NCBI GenBank assembly: GCA_000023405.1
Contig: CP001643.1
Location: forward strand, 2,852,001 to 2,916,000
Source: Brachybacterium faecium DSM 4810
GTDB taxonomy: Bacteria > Actinomycetota > Actinomycetes > Actinomycetales > Dermabacteraceae
Direction of reading: 5' to 3'
Length of the DNA stretch: 64,000 nucleotides
Positions 8,335 through 16,824 of this stretch are shown piece after piece. The notes under the pieces were generated by a model. That model was not told where the DNA came from. It was given only the letters and a program-made list of their open reading frames with translations, and did not search any database. Position 1 is the stretch's first letter; every line of letters starts with the position of its first letter. The position numbers and the translations under genes are program-made.

Positions 8335-9297
8335 TCAGCTCTTCGGGCCGCTGCGGGCCACGATCCAGCGGGCGACGGCGTTGATGACGAAGGTCAGGAC
8401 GAACAGCACCAGGCCGGTGAAGACCAGCAGGGACATGTCCACTCCCGAGGCCTCCGCCGACTTCGAGGCGATGTTCGCGGCGATCGAGTTGTGCCGCCCC
8501 ACCTCGAGGATGTGGAGGGAGAAGGTGGCGCCCGGGGCGAGGATCATCAGCACGGCCATGGTCTCGCCGAGGGCGCGGCCGAGGCCGAGCATCGAGGCGG
8601 CCACGACGCCGCCGCGCCCGAAGGGGAGCACGACGGTGCGGATGGTCTCCCAGCGGGTCGCGCCGAGGGCGAGCGCCGCCTCCTCCTGCAGGCGCGGGGT
8701 CTGCAGGAACACCTCGCGCGAGACGGCGGTGATGATCGGCAGGACCATCACCGCGAGCACCACCGCGGCGGAGGCGAGGTTGCGCATCGGCGCCGTCGGC
8801 TCGCCGCCGAACAGCGGGATCCAGCCCAGGTAGGTGGTGAGGAAGAGGTACAGCGGCTCGAGTTTGGGCACCAGCCAGATCCCGCCCCACAGGCCGTAGA
8901 CGACCGACGGCACCGCGGCCAGCAGGTCGATCATGTAGCCGAGCCCGGCCGCCATGCGGCGCGGCGCGAAGTGGGAGATGAACAGGGCGATGCCGATCGA
9001 GATCGGGATCGCGATGACCAGGGCGATCGCCGAGGCCAGCACGGTGCCGTAGACGAGCGGGAGCGCGTACTCGACGAGCGAGAACTCCGCCGTGCCGGAG
9101 AACTCGCGGCTGGCGACGACGGCGGGCACCGATTCGGTGGTGAGGAACACGGCCACCGCGGCGAGGGTGAGGAAGATGAGCAGTCCCGAGCCGATGCTCA
9201 GGGTGGAGAAGAGCGAGTCGCCGAAGCGGCGGCCGCTGGCTCTCATGGAGCCCGTCGGGCGGGTCGCCGCCTCGGGCTCGAGATCAGTGCTGCTCAT
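8335..9297 (-). CDS. pstC: Phosphate ABC transporter permease PstC
   Basis: 320-aa membrane permease. It has about six hydrophobic segments and the conserved REVFLQTPRLQEEAALALGATRWETI and GRALGETMAV regions of PstC (quoted in pieces that run on). It partners PstA in the transmembrane channel. It follows pstS by 135 bases, an interval holding a strong hairpin, which suggests lower expression of the membrane parts than of the binding protein. Confidence 0.95.
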   Translation of the reverse strand: MSSTDLEPEAATRPTGSMRASGRRFGDSLFSTLSIGSGLLIFLTLAAVAVFLTTESVPAVVASREFSGTAEFSLVEYALPLVYGTVLASAIALVIAIPISIGIALFISHFAPRRMAAGLGYMIDLLAAVPSVVYGLWGGIWLVPKLEPLYLFLTTYLGWIPLFGGEPTAPMRNLASAAVVLAVMVLPIITAVSREVFLQTPRLQEEAALALGATRWETIRTVVLPFGRGGVVAASMLGLGRALGETMAVLMILAPGATFSLHILEVGRHNSIAANIASKSAEASGVDMSLLVFTGLVLFVLTFVINAVARWIVARSGPKS

Positions 9298-9355
9298 GGG
9301 GACCTTCCTCAGTGCTCACGGCCCCGGGGGCGGGGTGAGGGGGCATGTCACGGCG

Positions 9356-9387
9356 GTGCCGCCGAGCCCGGTGGGGCTCGGCGGCAC
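9356..9387 (-). terminator. Hairpin between pstS and pstC (attenuator-like)
   Basis: Perfect 14-bp arms GTGCCGCCGAGCCC (9356-9369) and its complement (9374-9387) enclose a GGTG/CACC loop. It sits in the 135-base gap between the pstS stop and the pstC start. There is no downstream T-run, so partial termination or mRNA 3'-end protection of pstS is inferred, as seen in many binding-protein-dependent operons. Confidence 0.6.
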
Positions 9388-9432
9388 GCCTTCGTGCAGG
9401 ACGGGGGCGGGAGAGCTCGGCCGACGGGCCCG

Positions 9433-10572
9433 TCAGCCGACGGTGATGCCGTCGATCGCCGCCTGGGCCTCCTCGCGCAGCTCGTCCGAGATCGGGGCGG
9501 AGCCCGCGTTCTCGAGCGCCGTCTGCTGGCCCTGCTCGGAGATGATGTAGGAGGCGAAGGCGGTGACCGCCTCGCCCTCGGCGGCATCGGCGTAGGAGCC
9601 GCACAGCGCCAGGTAGGAGACCAGCACGATCGGGTAGACGCCGGACTCCTCGGTGGTGCGGTCCAGGTCCACGACGATGTCGTTCTCGGCGCGGCCCTCC
9701 TCGCGCGGGGAGACGTCCACCGACTTCGCGGCGGCGTCGGCGCTGTACTCGACGAACTCGTCGCCCACCCCGATCGCGGCGGTGCCGAGGTTGCCGGCCT
9801 GCGAGGCGTCGGCGTAGCCGATGGTGCCGTTGCCGCCCTCGACCGTGGAGATCAGGCCGGAGGTGCCGTCCCCGGACTGGCCGCCGTCGATCGGCCAGGT
9901 CTCGACCGGGCCGTGGGTCCAGGCCTCGGGCGCGGTCTCGGAGAGGTACTCGGTGAAGTTCTCGGTGGTGCCCGAGTCGTCCGAGCGGTGCACGGGCACG
10001 ATCTCGAGGTCCGGCAGGTCCGCATCCGGGTTGTGCTCGGCGATGGCCGGGTCGTTCCAGTTCGTGATGTCCCCGGAGAAGATCCCGGCGATGACCTCGG
10101 GGGTGAGGTTCAGGGAATCCACGCCCTCGAGGTTGAACACCACGGCGATCGGGGAGATGTAGACGGGCAGGTCGAAGGCCTGTTCGCCGTTGCACACCTC
10201 GGCGGAGGCGGCCAGCTCCTCCTCGTCCAGGGCGGCGTCGGTGCCGGCGAACTTCACCTGGCCGGAGAGGAACTGCTCGCGCCCGGTGCCGGAGCCGGTG
10301 GGGTCGTAGGTGACGGCCACATCCCCGCCCTCGGCCTGGACCAGGCCGCGGAAGGACTCGGTCCACGCCGTCTGCGCGTTCTGCATGGAGGAGGCGCCGG
10401 CGCCGGCGAGGTTCCCGCTGAGCTCGGCGTAGCCGCCGGTCGATGCGGCGCCCTCCGCACCGCCCGCGCCGGCGCCGGAGTCCTGGGTGCCGCCGCCGCA
10501 GGCGGTCAGCGCGAGACCGCTGACGAGTCCGAGCGCGGCGAGCGAGACGAGCTTGTTCTTGCGAACGTTCAC
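9433..10572 (-). CDS. pstS: Phosphate-binding lipoprotein PstS
   Basis: 379-aa periplasmic-type phosphate receptor. The N-terminus is a lipoprotein signal: basic residues, the hydrophobic stretch SLAALGLVSGLALTA, then the lipobox cysteine in LTACGGG. The mature part has the phosphate-binding motifs GAGASSMQ near the N-terminus, DPTGSGTGRE, and HRSDDSGTT. It is the first gene of the pst operon, with a PHO-box-like repeat about 100 bases upstream. Expression is expected to rise in phosphate starvation under a PhoP/PhoB-type regulator. Confidence 0.97.
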   Translation of the reverse strand: MNVRKNKLVSLAALGLVSGLALTACGGGTQDSGAGAGGAEGAASTGGYAELSGNLAGAGASSMQNAQTAWTESFRGLVQAEGGDVAVTYDPTGSGTGREQFLSGQVKFAGTDAALDEEELAASAEVCNGEQAFDLPVYISPIAVVFNLEGVDSLNLTPEVIAGIFSGDITNWNDPAIAEHNPDADLPDLEIVPVHRSDDSGTTENFTEYLSETAPEAWTHGPVETWPIDGGQSGDGTSGLISTVEGGNGTIGYADASQAGNLGTAAIGVGDEFVEYSADAAAKSVDVSPREEGRAENDIVVDLDRTTEESGVYPIVLVSYLALCGSYADAAEGEAVTAFASYIISEQGQQTALENAGSAPISDELREEAQAAIDGITVG

Positions 10573-10886
10573 TGCGAGTCCTTTCGGGGGCCGTGGGCCC
10601 GGGAAGCTGTCCAGCGGGAAGGTCTGACAGCGGGGACGCTAAGGAGCGCAGATGACGGCCCGCCCGCCCGTGCGTGAACAGCGGGTGAACTCCCCGAACC
10701 AGACGATGAACTCGCAGTTCAGGCGCAGGAGACGATCAGATCACAGGGGCCGCGCATGCGGCCGGCGGTGGCGTGCGCCACGGCGGCGCAGCACTGGGGC
10801 GCAGCACGGCGGCGCAGCGAGATGGCGCCCGTCGCTGCCGGGCGGCGGAGCGGCGGTGTGCCGGCGCCGGGGCGCTCGGCGGCCGC
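10573..10886. other. pstS upstream region
   Basis: 314 bases without a gene. The pstS-proximal half holds the PHO-box-like repeats; the distal half (10741-10880) is GC-rich with loosely repeated GGCGGCGCAGCA-like segments downstream of the DUF4190-type gene. No protein-coding start with a ribosome site is seen. Confidence 0.6.
10674..10711 (-). promoter_or_regulatory. PHO-box-like direct repeats upstream of pstS
   Basis: Read on the minus strand this is GTTCACCCGCT followed directly by GTTCACGCACG: two GTTCAC units exactly 11 bases apart (plus-strand GTGAAC at 10674-10679 and 10685-10690). Two weaker GTTC units lie next to them (10696-10699 and 10708-10711). Actinobacterial PhoP binds 11-bp direct repeats of GTTCACC, so this is a strong candidate operator. 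It lies about 100 bases before the pstS start. Confidence 0.75.
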
Positions 10887-11390
10887 TCAGGAGGCGCTGA
10901 GCGCGGCGAGTCCGAACACCACGATGTACAGCACGATGGTCAGCAGCGGGATCATCCCGATCAGCGAGGTCACGAGGCCGGCGATCGCGAGGCCGCGTCC
11001 GCCCTTGGGCAGGGGAGACGCGGCACCGGTCTCCTTCATCCCGATCGCGGAGAACACCAGGCCGAAGGGGGCGGTGAGCCCGCCGCACATGAGCACCCCG
11101 AGCAGACCGAGCACGAAACCGGTGATCGCCGCGCCCGAGCTCGGCGGAGGCGGCGCGAAGGCGCCGTGGACGGGCGGGCCGGCCGGGTAGGGCCCCGGGG
11201 CGTACGCGCCGCCGGCGGCCGCAGAGGGGTCCGCGAAGCCCTGGGAATACGGGTCGTGCTGCGCGTAGGGGTCGTGCCGGCCGTACGGCGAGGAGCTCTC
11301 GCCGCAGTGCTCGCCCTCGAGGCCGTCGCTGCTCTCGGCCCGGTCCCGGCCGCCCCAGCCCGGCAGTCCCCCGCCGTACCCGCTGCTCAT
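10887..11390 (-). CDS. DUF4190-like small membrane protein
   Basis: 167 aa. The first 80 residues are low-complexity (Gly/Pro/Tyr/Ser rich, with HDPYAQHDPYSQ repeats). Then come two hydrophobic segments (GAAITGFVLGLLGVLMCGG and LAIAGLVTSLIGMIPLLTIV) with a short polar hairpin between them, the layout of DUF4190 proteins. The start is set at ATG 11390, where GGAG lies upstream; the open frame extends 15 codons further. Function unknown, probably membrane-associated. Confidence 0.75.
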   Translation of the reverse strand: MSSGYGGGLPGWGGRDRAESSDGLEGEHCGESSSPYGRHDPYAQHDPYSQGFADPSAAAGGAYAPGPYPAGPPVHGAFAPPPPSSGAAITGFVLGLLGVLMCGGLTAPFGLVFSAIGMKETGAASPLPKGGRGLAIAGLVTSLIGMIPLLTIVLYIVVFGLAALSAS

Positions 11391-11462
11391 CTGCTGCCCC
11401 TCTCCTGTGTCGCTGCGCGCCGCGTCCCTGTCCACCGCGCACCTGAATGCCGTGCCGCCGGC

Positions 11463-12407
11463 TCAGCCGATGTTCGGCAGATGCCGTTCGATCGCGACCA
11501 CCGTGCCCTCCGCCGTCGTGTGCAGCAGCAGCGCCTCCCCCGCTGCGAGGAACGGGTCCTCGCGCGGCAGCTCGAGCGCCGCACCCTGCCGGGCCACCGC
11601 CCGCACCGCGTCGATCACCGTGGGCAGCACCGGCCGGTGGGTGCACACCACCGTCGGCCGCGCCTCCGCGAGCACCCGGGCGATCACCGCGGCGGTGCGG
11701 GGCGGGTTCTCGGCGTGACCCGCCTCCGTGAGCTCCGACTTGGTGCGGACCTTCAGGCCCTGCATCGTCGCCAGCGGCTCCACCGTGGCGCGGCACCGCT
11801 CCCACGGGCTGCTCAGCACGCTCGCCGGGTCGAAGGCGTCCAGCAGCGGCGGCAGGGCGCGCGCCTGCTTCTTCCCCTTGCCGTTCAGCGGCCGCGACTT
11901 CTCGCCCTTGCGCCACTTCGACCGCGACAGCGCCGCGCCGTGGCGCTGGATGATGATGGGGACGGTGTCGAGCTCGCCCTCCTGCAGGTAGCGGCGCAGC
12001 GCCCCCAGCGGGACCTGGTCCGTCTGCCGTGCGACCAGCGCCTCGGCCTCCTCGAGCGGGACCCAGCGGGCCTGGTCGACCTCGCCGCGGTTCTCCGGGC
12101 CGGGGGCGACCTTCGCGCGGACCGTCGCGCTCCAGTACTGCACGATCTTGGTGCGGCCGTCCGGGAGCAGGTACACCGAGGCCGGCAGCGGGCGCTGCAG
12201 GCGCACCCGGTACCCGGTCTCCTCGGCCACCTCCCGCACCGCCGCCGCGGGGAAGGTCTCGCCCTTGTCGAGCTTCCCCTTGGGGATCGACCAGTCGTCG
12301 TAGCGCGGACGATGCACCAGCAGCACCTGCACGCCCTCGCCCTTCTCCCGCCAGGCGAGGGCGCCGGCGGCGAGCACGGGCGGCGAGGTGCCGGGAGCGA
12401 CGCGCAC
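11463..12407 (-). CDS. Bifunctional NUDIX hydrolase / histidine phosphatase
   Basis: 314 aa, starting at GTG 12407. Residues 10-145 form a NUDIX domain with a complete box from G44 to Y66 (GX5EX7REVAEETGY). Residues 165-314 form a SixA-like histidine phosphatase domain beginning IIIQRHG, with SSPWERCRAT and CTHRPVLPT. This fusion is that of mycobacterial MutT1, which hydrolyses 8-oxo-dGTP and diadenosine polyphosphates. Its start is only 3 bases after the mshD stop, so it is translated with mshD. Confidence 0.9.
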   Translation of the reverse strand: MRVAPGTSPPVLAAGALAWREKGEGVQVLLVHRPRYDDWSIPKGKLDKGETFPAAAVREVAEETGYRVRLQRPLPASVYLLPDGRTKIVQYWSATVRAKVAPGPENRGEVDQARWVPLEEAEALVARQTDQVPLGALRRYLQEGELDTVPIIIQRHGAALSRSKWRKGEKSRPLNGKGKKQARALPPLLDAFDPASVLSSPWERCRATVEPLATMQGLKVRTKSELTEAGHAENPPRTAAVIARVLAEARPTVVCTHRPVLPTVIDAVRAVARQGAALELPREDPFLAAGEALLLHTTAEGTVVAIERHLPNIG

Positions 12408-12410
12408 CGA

Positions 12411-13406
12411 TCAGCCCCGTTCCGTCGCGCGCAGCTGCACGTCCCGGCCCGAGACCTCGAAGCCCCAGTTCTCGTACAGCCGCAGCGCCGGGGCGTTGTC
12501 CGCCTCGACGTAGAGCTCCACGCCGGGGACCCCGTCGCGCTCGAGCCGCTCGAGAACGGTGGCCATCAGGTGCCCGGCCACGCGGTGGCCCTGCACCGAG
12601 GGGTCGGTGGCGACCACGTAGATCTCGGCGTCCCGGTCCGTGGCGCCGGGCTGTTCGCGCTTGATCCACACGAAGCCCACCAGCGTCTCGTCGCGCAGCG
12701 CGACCAGCATGTCCTCGGCGTCGAACCAGGGCTGGGCGAGGCGCTGCTCGAGGTCCGCGCGGGTGAGCGCGCCCTGCTCCGGGTGATCGGCGAAGGCGCG
12801 GACGTTGACGGCCACCCACGCCTCGGCGTCCCGCGACTCCTCGAAGGTGTCCAGGCGGAGGCCCTCGAGCGTCGGTGCCGGGGCGCTGGGCAGCGGCTGC
12901 GCGCCGCCGAGATCGCGGCGCAGGGTGAGCAGGCGGCGGGTCTCCGTGAGCCCTGCGTCGGTGAGGAAGGCGAGGGAGCCCTCGAGCGCGCCGTGCACCC
13001 ACACGCCGGCGTCGGGCCGCAGCGCGAGCGCCGCGCGCAGCAGCGCGGAGCCGTGGCCGCGGCGGCGGTGCGCGGGATCGACCATGCCCTGGACCGTGCC
13101 GTCGCCCAGCACGCTCACGTAGCCGAGCAGCGTCTCGTCGGCAGGGTCGGCCGGGTCAGCAGGGGCGGCGGGGTCGGCGGGGTCGGCCGGGTCAGCAGAG
13201 GCGGCGGACCCGGCAGTGGCCTCGGCCGCATGGGTGTCCGTGGCGGCGCCGTCGGCCGTGAGCAGCAGGTGGCGGGCGTCCTCGCCGTCGAGCGCGAGGA
13301 GCGCGGCCTCGTCCAGCGGGGACACGCCGTCGTGCTCGGTGACGGTCGCGAGCAGCGTGCGCACCGCCGACCGACGGGCGGGGACCAGGGCGGTCGTCGT
13401 GATCAT
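12411..13406 (-). CDS. mshD: Mycothiol synthase (GNAT acetyltransferase)
   Basis: 331 aa, two tandem GNAT folds as in MshD, which acetylates Cys-GlcN-Ins in the last step of mycothiol synthesis. The N-terminal domain has VDPAHRRRGHGSALL; the active C-terminal domain has ATDPSVQGHRVAGHLM and ends with LYVEADNAPALRLYENWGF. Start ATG 13406 is preceded by GGAAGGAC. An Ala-Asp-Pro tandem repeat (DNA 13141-13205) is inserted in the N-terminal domain, lengthening it beyond the usual roughly 300 aa. Mycothiol confirms an actinobacterial host. Confidence 0.92.
   Translation of the reverse strand: MITTTALVPARRSAVRTLLATVTEHDGVSPLDEAALLALDGEDARHLLLTADGAATDTHAAEATAGSAASADPADPADPAAPADPADPADETLLGYVSVLGDGTVQGMVDPAHRRRGHGSALLRAALALRPDAGVWVHGALEGSLAFLTDAGLTETRRLLTLRRDLGGAQPLPSAPAPTLEGLRLDTFEESRDAEAWVAVNVRAFADHPEQGALTRADLEQRLAQPWFDAEDMLVALRDETLVGFVWIKREQPGATDRDAEIYVVATDPSVQGHRVAGHLMATVLERLERDGVPGVELYVEADNAPALRLYENWGFEVSGRDVQLRATERG
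13141..13205 (-). repeat. Coding tandem repeat (Ala-Asp-Pro) in mshD
   Basis: A nine-base-type unit (GCCGACCCG/GCTGACCCG) is repeated about seven times, encoding ADPADPADPAAPADPADPAD. It lies in a predicted loop of the N-terminal GNAT domain. Because the unit is a multiple of three, copy-number change would keep the frame. Confidence 0.7.
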
Positions 13407-13577
13407 GAGGTCCTTCCGAGAGCTCTGGGACGGTGCGGATCCGCACACGCCGCAGCGCCGAACGAGGGGCACGAGTATGCCGTCACCAGCGGGCACTCGT
13501 AGACTGCCACTGTAGCGCCCGGCGGAGACCCCTCGCCGGTGCGGCCCGAGACCGGAAATGACAGCGAGGGAGGCCCT

Positions 13578-14327
13578 GTGACCGTCCCCGAGCGCGCTCC
13601 CCTCGGTGCCGCCCTCGCGCTGCTGCTGGCCGTGGTCTCGCTCACGGGACCCCTGTCCCCGGTGCTGATGGCCGTGGCCGTCGGTCTGCTCGCCCTGCTC
13701 ATCGGCCTGGCCTGGCCGAGCCTGCTCGAGCTCCCCTCCCCCGGCGGCACGCGCGCGGTGGTCTCCGGCACCGGCATCCTCGGCGCGCTGGTCACCGTGC
13801 TGGTCCCCGAGCGGTTCACGCCGCTGTCCGGGGTGGTGATGGTGTGCGCGATCGGGGTGTTCGCCTCCTTCGCCCATCAGATGCTGCGCTCCGAGCGCCG
13901 TGAGCTCACCGAATCGCTCACCGGCACCATCGCCGGGGTGTTCGTCTCGGGGATCGCCGCCTGCTGGGTGCTCGCCCAGAGCGCCGCCCTCGACAGCGCC
14001 TCCGGCAGCGTGGTCACCGCCATCGCCGCCGGGCTCGCCGCGACCCTGCTGATGAACTCCACCCCGCTGCCCTCCCTCCTCCGCTTCGTGCTCGCCGCGC
14101 TGCTGGGCGTGGCCGTCACCACGCTGCTGGCGGTCTCGCTGGCCGGGGTGCTGCCGCTGCTCGCGGTGGTGATCGGTCTGGTCACCGCGATCGGGGCGGG
14201 CTGCGCGCACCTGCTGACGGGCTCCTCTCTGGTCTCCCGGGAGCCGGCCCCCTCCCTCGCCGTGGCCGCCGTGCCGGTGGCGACCGTCGGCGTGGTCGCG
14301 CATCTGGCGGTGCTGCTGCTCCCCTGA
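13578..14327 (+). CDS. Polytopic membrane protein, unknown function
   Basis: 249 aa, almost wholly hydrophobic, with about eight membrane segments arranged in pairs; short polar loops include PERFTPLSG and RSERRELTES. The start is GTG 13578 because GGGAGG lies 6-10 bases upstream; a further upstream ATG has no ribosome site. No catalytic motif is recognised. It is divergent from mshD (171 bases between starts) and followed by the 33-codon ORF at 14377. Confidence 0.75.
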   Translation: MTVPERAPLGAALALLLAVVSLTGPLSPVLMAVAVGLLALLIGLAWPSLLELPSPGGTRAVVSGTGILGALVTVLVPERFTPLSGVVMVCAIGVFASFAHQMLRSERRELTESLTGTIAGVFVSGIAACWVLAQSAALDSASGSVVTAIAAGLAATLLMNSTPLPSLLRFVLAALLGVAVTTLLAVSLAGVLPLLAVVIGLVTAIGAGCAHLLTGSSLVSREPAPSLAVAAVPVATVGVVAHLAVLLLP

Positions 14328-14376
14328 GCGCGCCGCACCTCTCCTGCGGTGCCGGTGGGGAGGATAGACTCGGGGC

Positions 14377-14478
14377 ATGTCCGCCCTGTCTCTGCTCTTC
14401 ATCGCCCTCGTCGTCCTGGTGGGCGTCGGCACCCTCGCCTTCGCCGTCCTGGTGCTCAGCCGCCTGTTCGACCACTGA
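14377..14478 (+). CDS. 33-aa single-pass membrane microprotein (putative)
   Basis: ATG 14377 to TGA 14478 encodes 33 residues: one long hydrophobic helix (LLFIALVVLVGVGTLAFAVLVL) ending SRLFDH. GGGGAGGA lies 11-18 bases upstream, and the gene stands between two plus-strand genes with normal spacing. Its amino-acid make-up is a clean N-out/C-in helix rather than random GC-rich translation. Function unknown. Confidence 0.5.
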   Translation: MSALSLLFIALVVLVGVGTLAFAVLVLSRLFDH

Positions 14479-14494
14479 GCGTCCCACGGCACCG

Positions 14495-15133
14495 ATGCCC
14501 ATCTCGCTCGACACCTCACTCCCCCCGTCGCTGTACCCCCTGGCCTGGCTGATCGGCAGCTGGGAGGGCAGCGGAGCGCTCAGCGGTGCGGACGGCACCG
14601 CGGCCGGATCCCGGGACGTCCGCATCGAGCAGCAGCTCGTGTGCACCGCCCGGGAGGACGGCGCGCTCGACTGGCGCTCCACGATCCACCGGGTCGACGC
14701 CCCCGCGCCGCTGCCGCCCACGAGCGCCTTCGCGCGTGAGGAGGCCCAGGCCCCGCCCGCCGGCTCCGGGGAGCGCACGCTGCTGCACCGGGAGGACGGC
14801 ATCTGGACCGTCGGCGATCTGGTGCCCGGCCAGGACCGGGCCGCCGCGGCCGCCGCCCGCCCCGGCACCCCCGAGAGCGTGCTCTCCCATCAGCTCGATG
14901 CCCGGTTCAGCCGTCGCGGCGAGCCGGAGGAGCAGTGGGCCGGCGAGGTGCGCGGCCCACGCGTGCAGCTCGCCCTCGCCTCCCCCGACGGGGAGATCGC
15001 CGCGACGCGCATGTTCGGCTACATCAGCGGCCGGCTGATGTGGCTGTGGGAGCGCCGCACGCCCGTGGCCGACGGCGCTCCCGGTGAGACCGCCCTGTCC
15101 CCGTACCTCTCTGTGGAGATGCACCGTGTCTGA
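14495..15133 (+). CDS. FABP/nitrobindin-like heme-binding beta-barrel protein
   Basis: 212 aa. It has the DUF1794/THAP4-like nitrobindin features: the WLIGSWEGSG start of the barrel near residue 18, and the C-terminal GYISGRLMWLWE strand. Family members bind heme in a 10-stranded barrel and handle nitric oxide or peroxynitrite. A proline/alanine-rich insertion (about residues 70-100) makes it longer than the usual 160-190 aa. Its 3' end overlaps the start of the YgfZ gene by 8 bases, a pairing common in actinobacteria. Confidence 0.82.
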   Translation: MPISLDTSLPPSLYPLAWLIGSWEGSGALSGADGTAAGSRDVRIEQQLVCTAREDGALDWRSTIHRVDAPAPLPPTSAFAREEAQAPPAGSGERTLLHREDGIWTVGDLVPGQDRAAAAAARPGTPESVLSHQLDARFSRRGEPEEQWAGEVRGPRVQLALASPDGEIAATRMFGYISGRLMWLWERRTPVADGAPGETALSPYLSVEMHRV

Positions 15134-16280
15134 TCCTGCTGTACCCGCTTCCGCCGAGTCCGAGGCCCCCGTGCGAGATGTCCGCCCCCTGCTGCGCGAG
15201 AGCGCAGTGCTGGACGAGGGCCCCGATGCGGCGGTCCCCGCCCACTACGGCGCGCCCCTGCGCGAGCAGCGGCACCTGCTGGACGGGACCGCGGTGGTGG
15301 ATCTGGGCCACTTCGAGCTGCTCGAGGTGCGCGGCGCCGACGCCCGCAGCTGGATGACCACGATCACCACCCAGGTGCTCGACGGCACCCCCGTGGGCGC
15401 CTCCTCCTCCCTCGCCGTGCTCTCACCGCAGGGACGCGTCGAGCACCTGGCCTCCGCCGTGGTGATCGACGAGGACGCCCTGCTGCTGATCATGGATCCC
15501 GGTGCCCGCGCCGGGCTGCGCCGCTACCTGGAGATGATGCGCTTCGCCGCCCGGGTGGAGCTGACCGACCGGGACGACCTGCGCACCCTCGGCGCCCTCT
15601 CCCCCGCCGCCGAGGTGCTGCCGCAGCTCGGCCTGCCCGAACCGGTGGCCGTGTGGTCCGAGCCCTGGCCGCAGCTCGCCCCCGGCGGGGTCGCGTACGG
15701 GCCGGACCCCGAGGACCCGGTGGGCGCGGTGCTCACCGTCCTGGACGGGGCCGCGCTCGAGCAGCTGCCGTGGCGGCGCGAGCACCTGGCAGGGATGAGC
15801 TCGTGGGAGGCGCTGCGGATCGCGGACCATCGCGCGCGCGGTGCCCGCGAGGTCGACGGACGCTCCATCCCGCACGAGCTCGACCTGCTGCGCACCACCG
15901 TGCACACCACCAAGGGCTGCTACCGCGGGCAGGAGACCGTCGCGAAGGTCCTCAACCTCGGCCAGCCGCCGCGGCGCCTGGTCATGCTCCATCTCGACGG
16001 CTCCCAGGACGTGCCCGTCGCCGCCGGCGGCGAGGTGCGCCTGGGCGGACCGGAGGGCAAGGTGATCGGGACGGTCACCTCGGCCGGGCTGCACGTGGAC
16101 CTCGGGCCGATCGCCCTGGCGGTGGTGCGCCGGGCCGCACCGCTGGATGCGGCCCTGTCGGTCGAGGTCAGCGTCGGGGAGTCCGACGGCGAGAGCGCCT
16201 CGCTGTGGATCGACGCCTCCCAGGAGCCGATCGTGCTGCCCCGGGAGCACGGCAAGCGGCCGCCCACCGCGAAGCTCTGA
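15126..16280 (+). CDS. ygfZ: Folate-binding protein YgfZ (Fe-S cluster assembly)
   Basis: 384 aa, GcvT-like fold. The family signature K-G-C-Y-R-G-Q-E is at residues 263-270, with the cysteine C265. YgfZ uses tetrahydrofolate to support iron-sulfur enzyme maturation and repair. The start chosen is GTG 15126, overlapping the TGA of the preceding gene; the open frame continues 14 codons upstream without conservation. Confidence 0.92.
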   Translation: MSDPAVPASAESEAPVRDVRPLLRESAVLDEGPDAAVPAHYGAPLREQRHLLDGTAVVDLGHFELLEVRGADARSWMTTITTQVLDGTPVGASSSLAVLSPQGRVEHLASAVVIDEDALLLIMDPGARAGLRRYLEMMRFAARVELTDRDDLRTLGALSPAAEVLPQLGLPEPVAVWSEPWPQLAPGGVAYGPDPEDPVGAVLTVLDGAALEQLPWRREHLAGMSSWEALRIADHRARGAREVDGRSIPHELDLLRTTVHTTKGCYRGQETVAKVLNLGQPPRRLVMLHLDGSQDVPVAAGGEVRLGGPEGKVIGTVTSAGLHVDLGPIALAVVRRAAPLDAALSVEVSVGESDGESASLWIDASQEPIVLPREHGKRPPTAKL

Positions 16281-16389
16281 GCCCGCAGGCGCCCGGGCCG
16301 GGCGCCTCCACGGCCTCCTCACGTCTCCTGCACGGCACTCCTTCGGCCTCTGCGCCGTGTCGCCATCGTCGACCTGGAACAATGGCCGC

Positions 16390-16824
16390 ATGAGATCCGA
16401 GGGCGAGCAGCAGGACTGGATGCGGCACCGCCGAGAGGCGTTCGCGGTCAAGGAGCAGGCGCTCCGGGCCGCCCGCGAGGAGGAGCACCAGAAGGCCACG
16501 GCGATGATCCGCGAGGCCATCGAGCGGTTCGAGGCGGCGGGCATCGCGCCCGTGCCGCTGCGCGCCCGCCCCTATCACGGCGCCGGCACGATCCGCACCG
16601 ACCTCGTCGGCTGGTACCTCAAGCAGGACCGCAGCCTCGCCGTGGACCGGGAGGGGCGCTACTACGTGATGCGCGTGGCCGGCGGGCTGATGTCCCGCCT
16701 GCGCGGCGCGACGCCCGAGCCCCGCCCTGCCCCGCTGGTGGTGGGCCGCGGTGCCCGCGACGGGGACTCCTTCCCGCTCGAGGAGCTGCTCGAGATGCGG
16801 CTGCAGGACCCGGTGGCGGCATGA
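16390..16824 (+). CDS. Conserved hypothetical protein
   Basis: 144 aa. The N-terminal third is a charged helix (EGEQQDWMRHRREAFAVKEQ, then REEEHQKATAMIREAIERFE). The rest is compact, with the segment TDLVGWYLKQDRSLAVDREG and YYVMRVAGG. No catalytic motif is recognised and it looks soluble. ATG 16390 is the only start consistent with the intergenic spacing. Its stop overlaps the FUSC start by 4 bases, so the two are co-translated. Confidence 0.75.
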   Translation: MRSEGEQQDWMRHRREAFAVKEQALRAAREEEHQKATAMIREAIERFEAAGIAPVPLRARPYHGAGTIRTDLVGWYLKQDRSLAVDREGRYYVMRVAGGLMSRLRGATPEPRPAPLVVGRGARDGDSFPLEELLEMRLQDPVAA

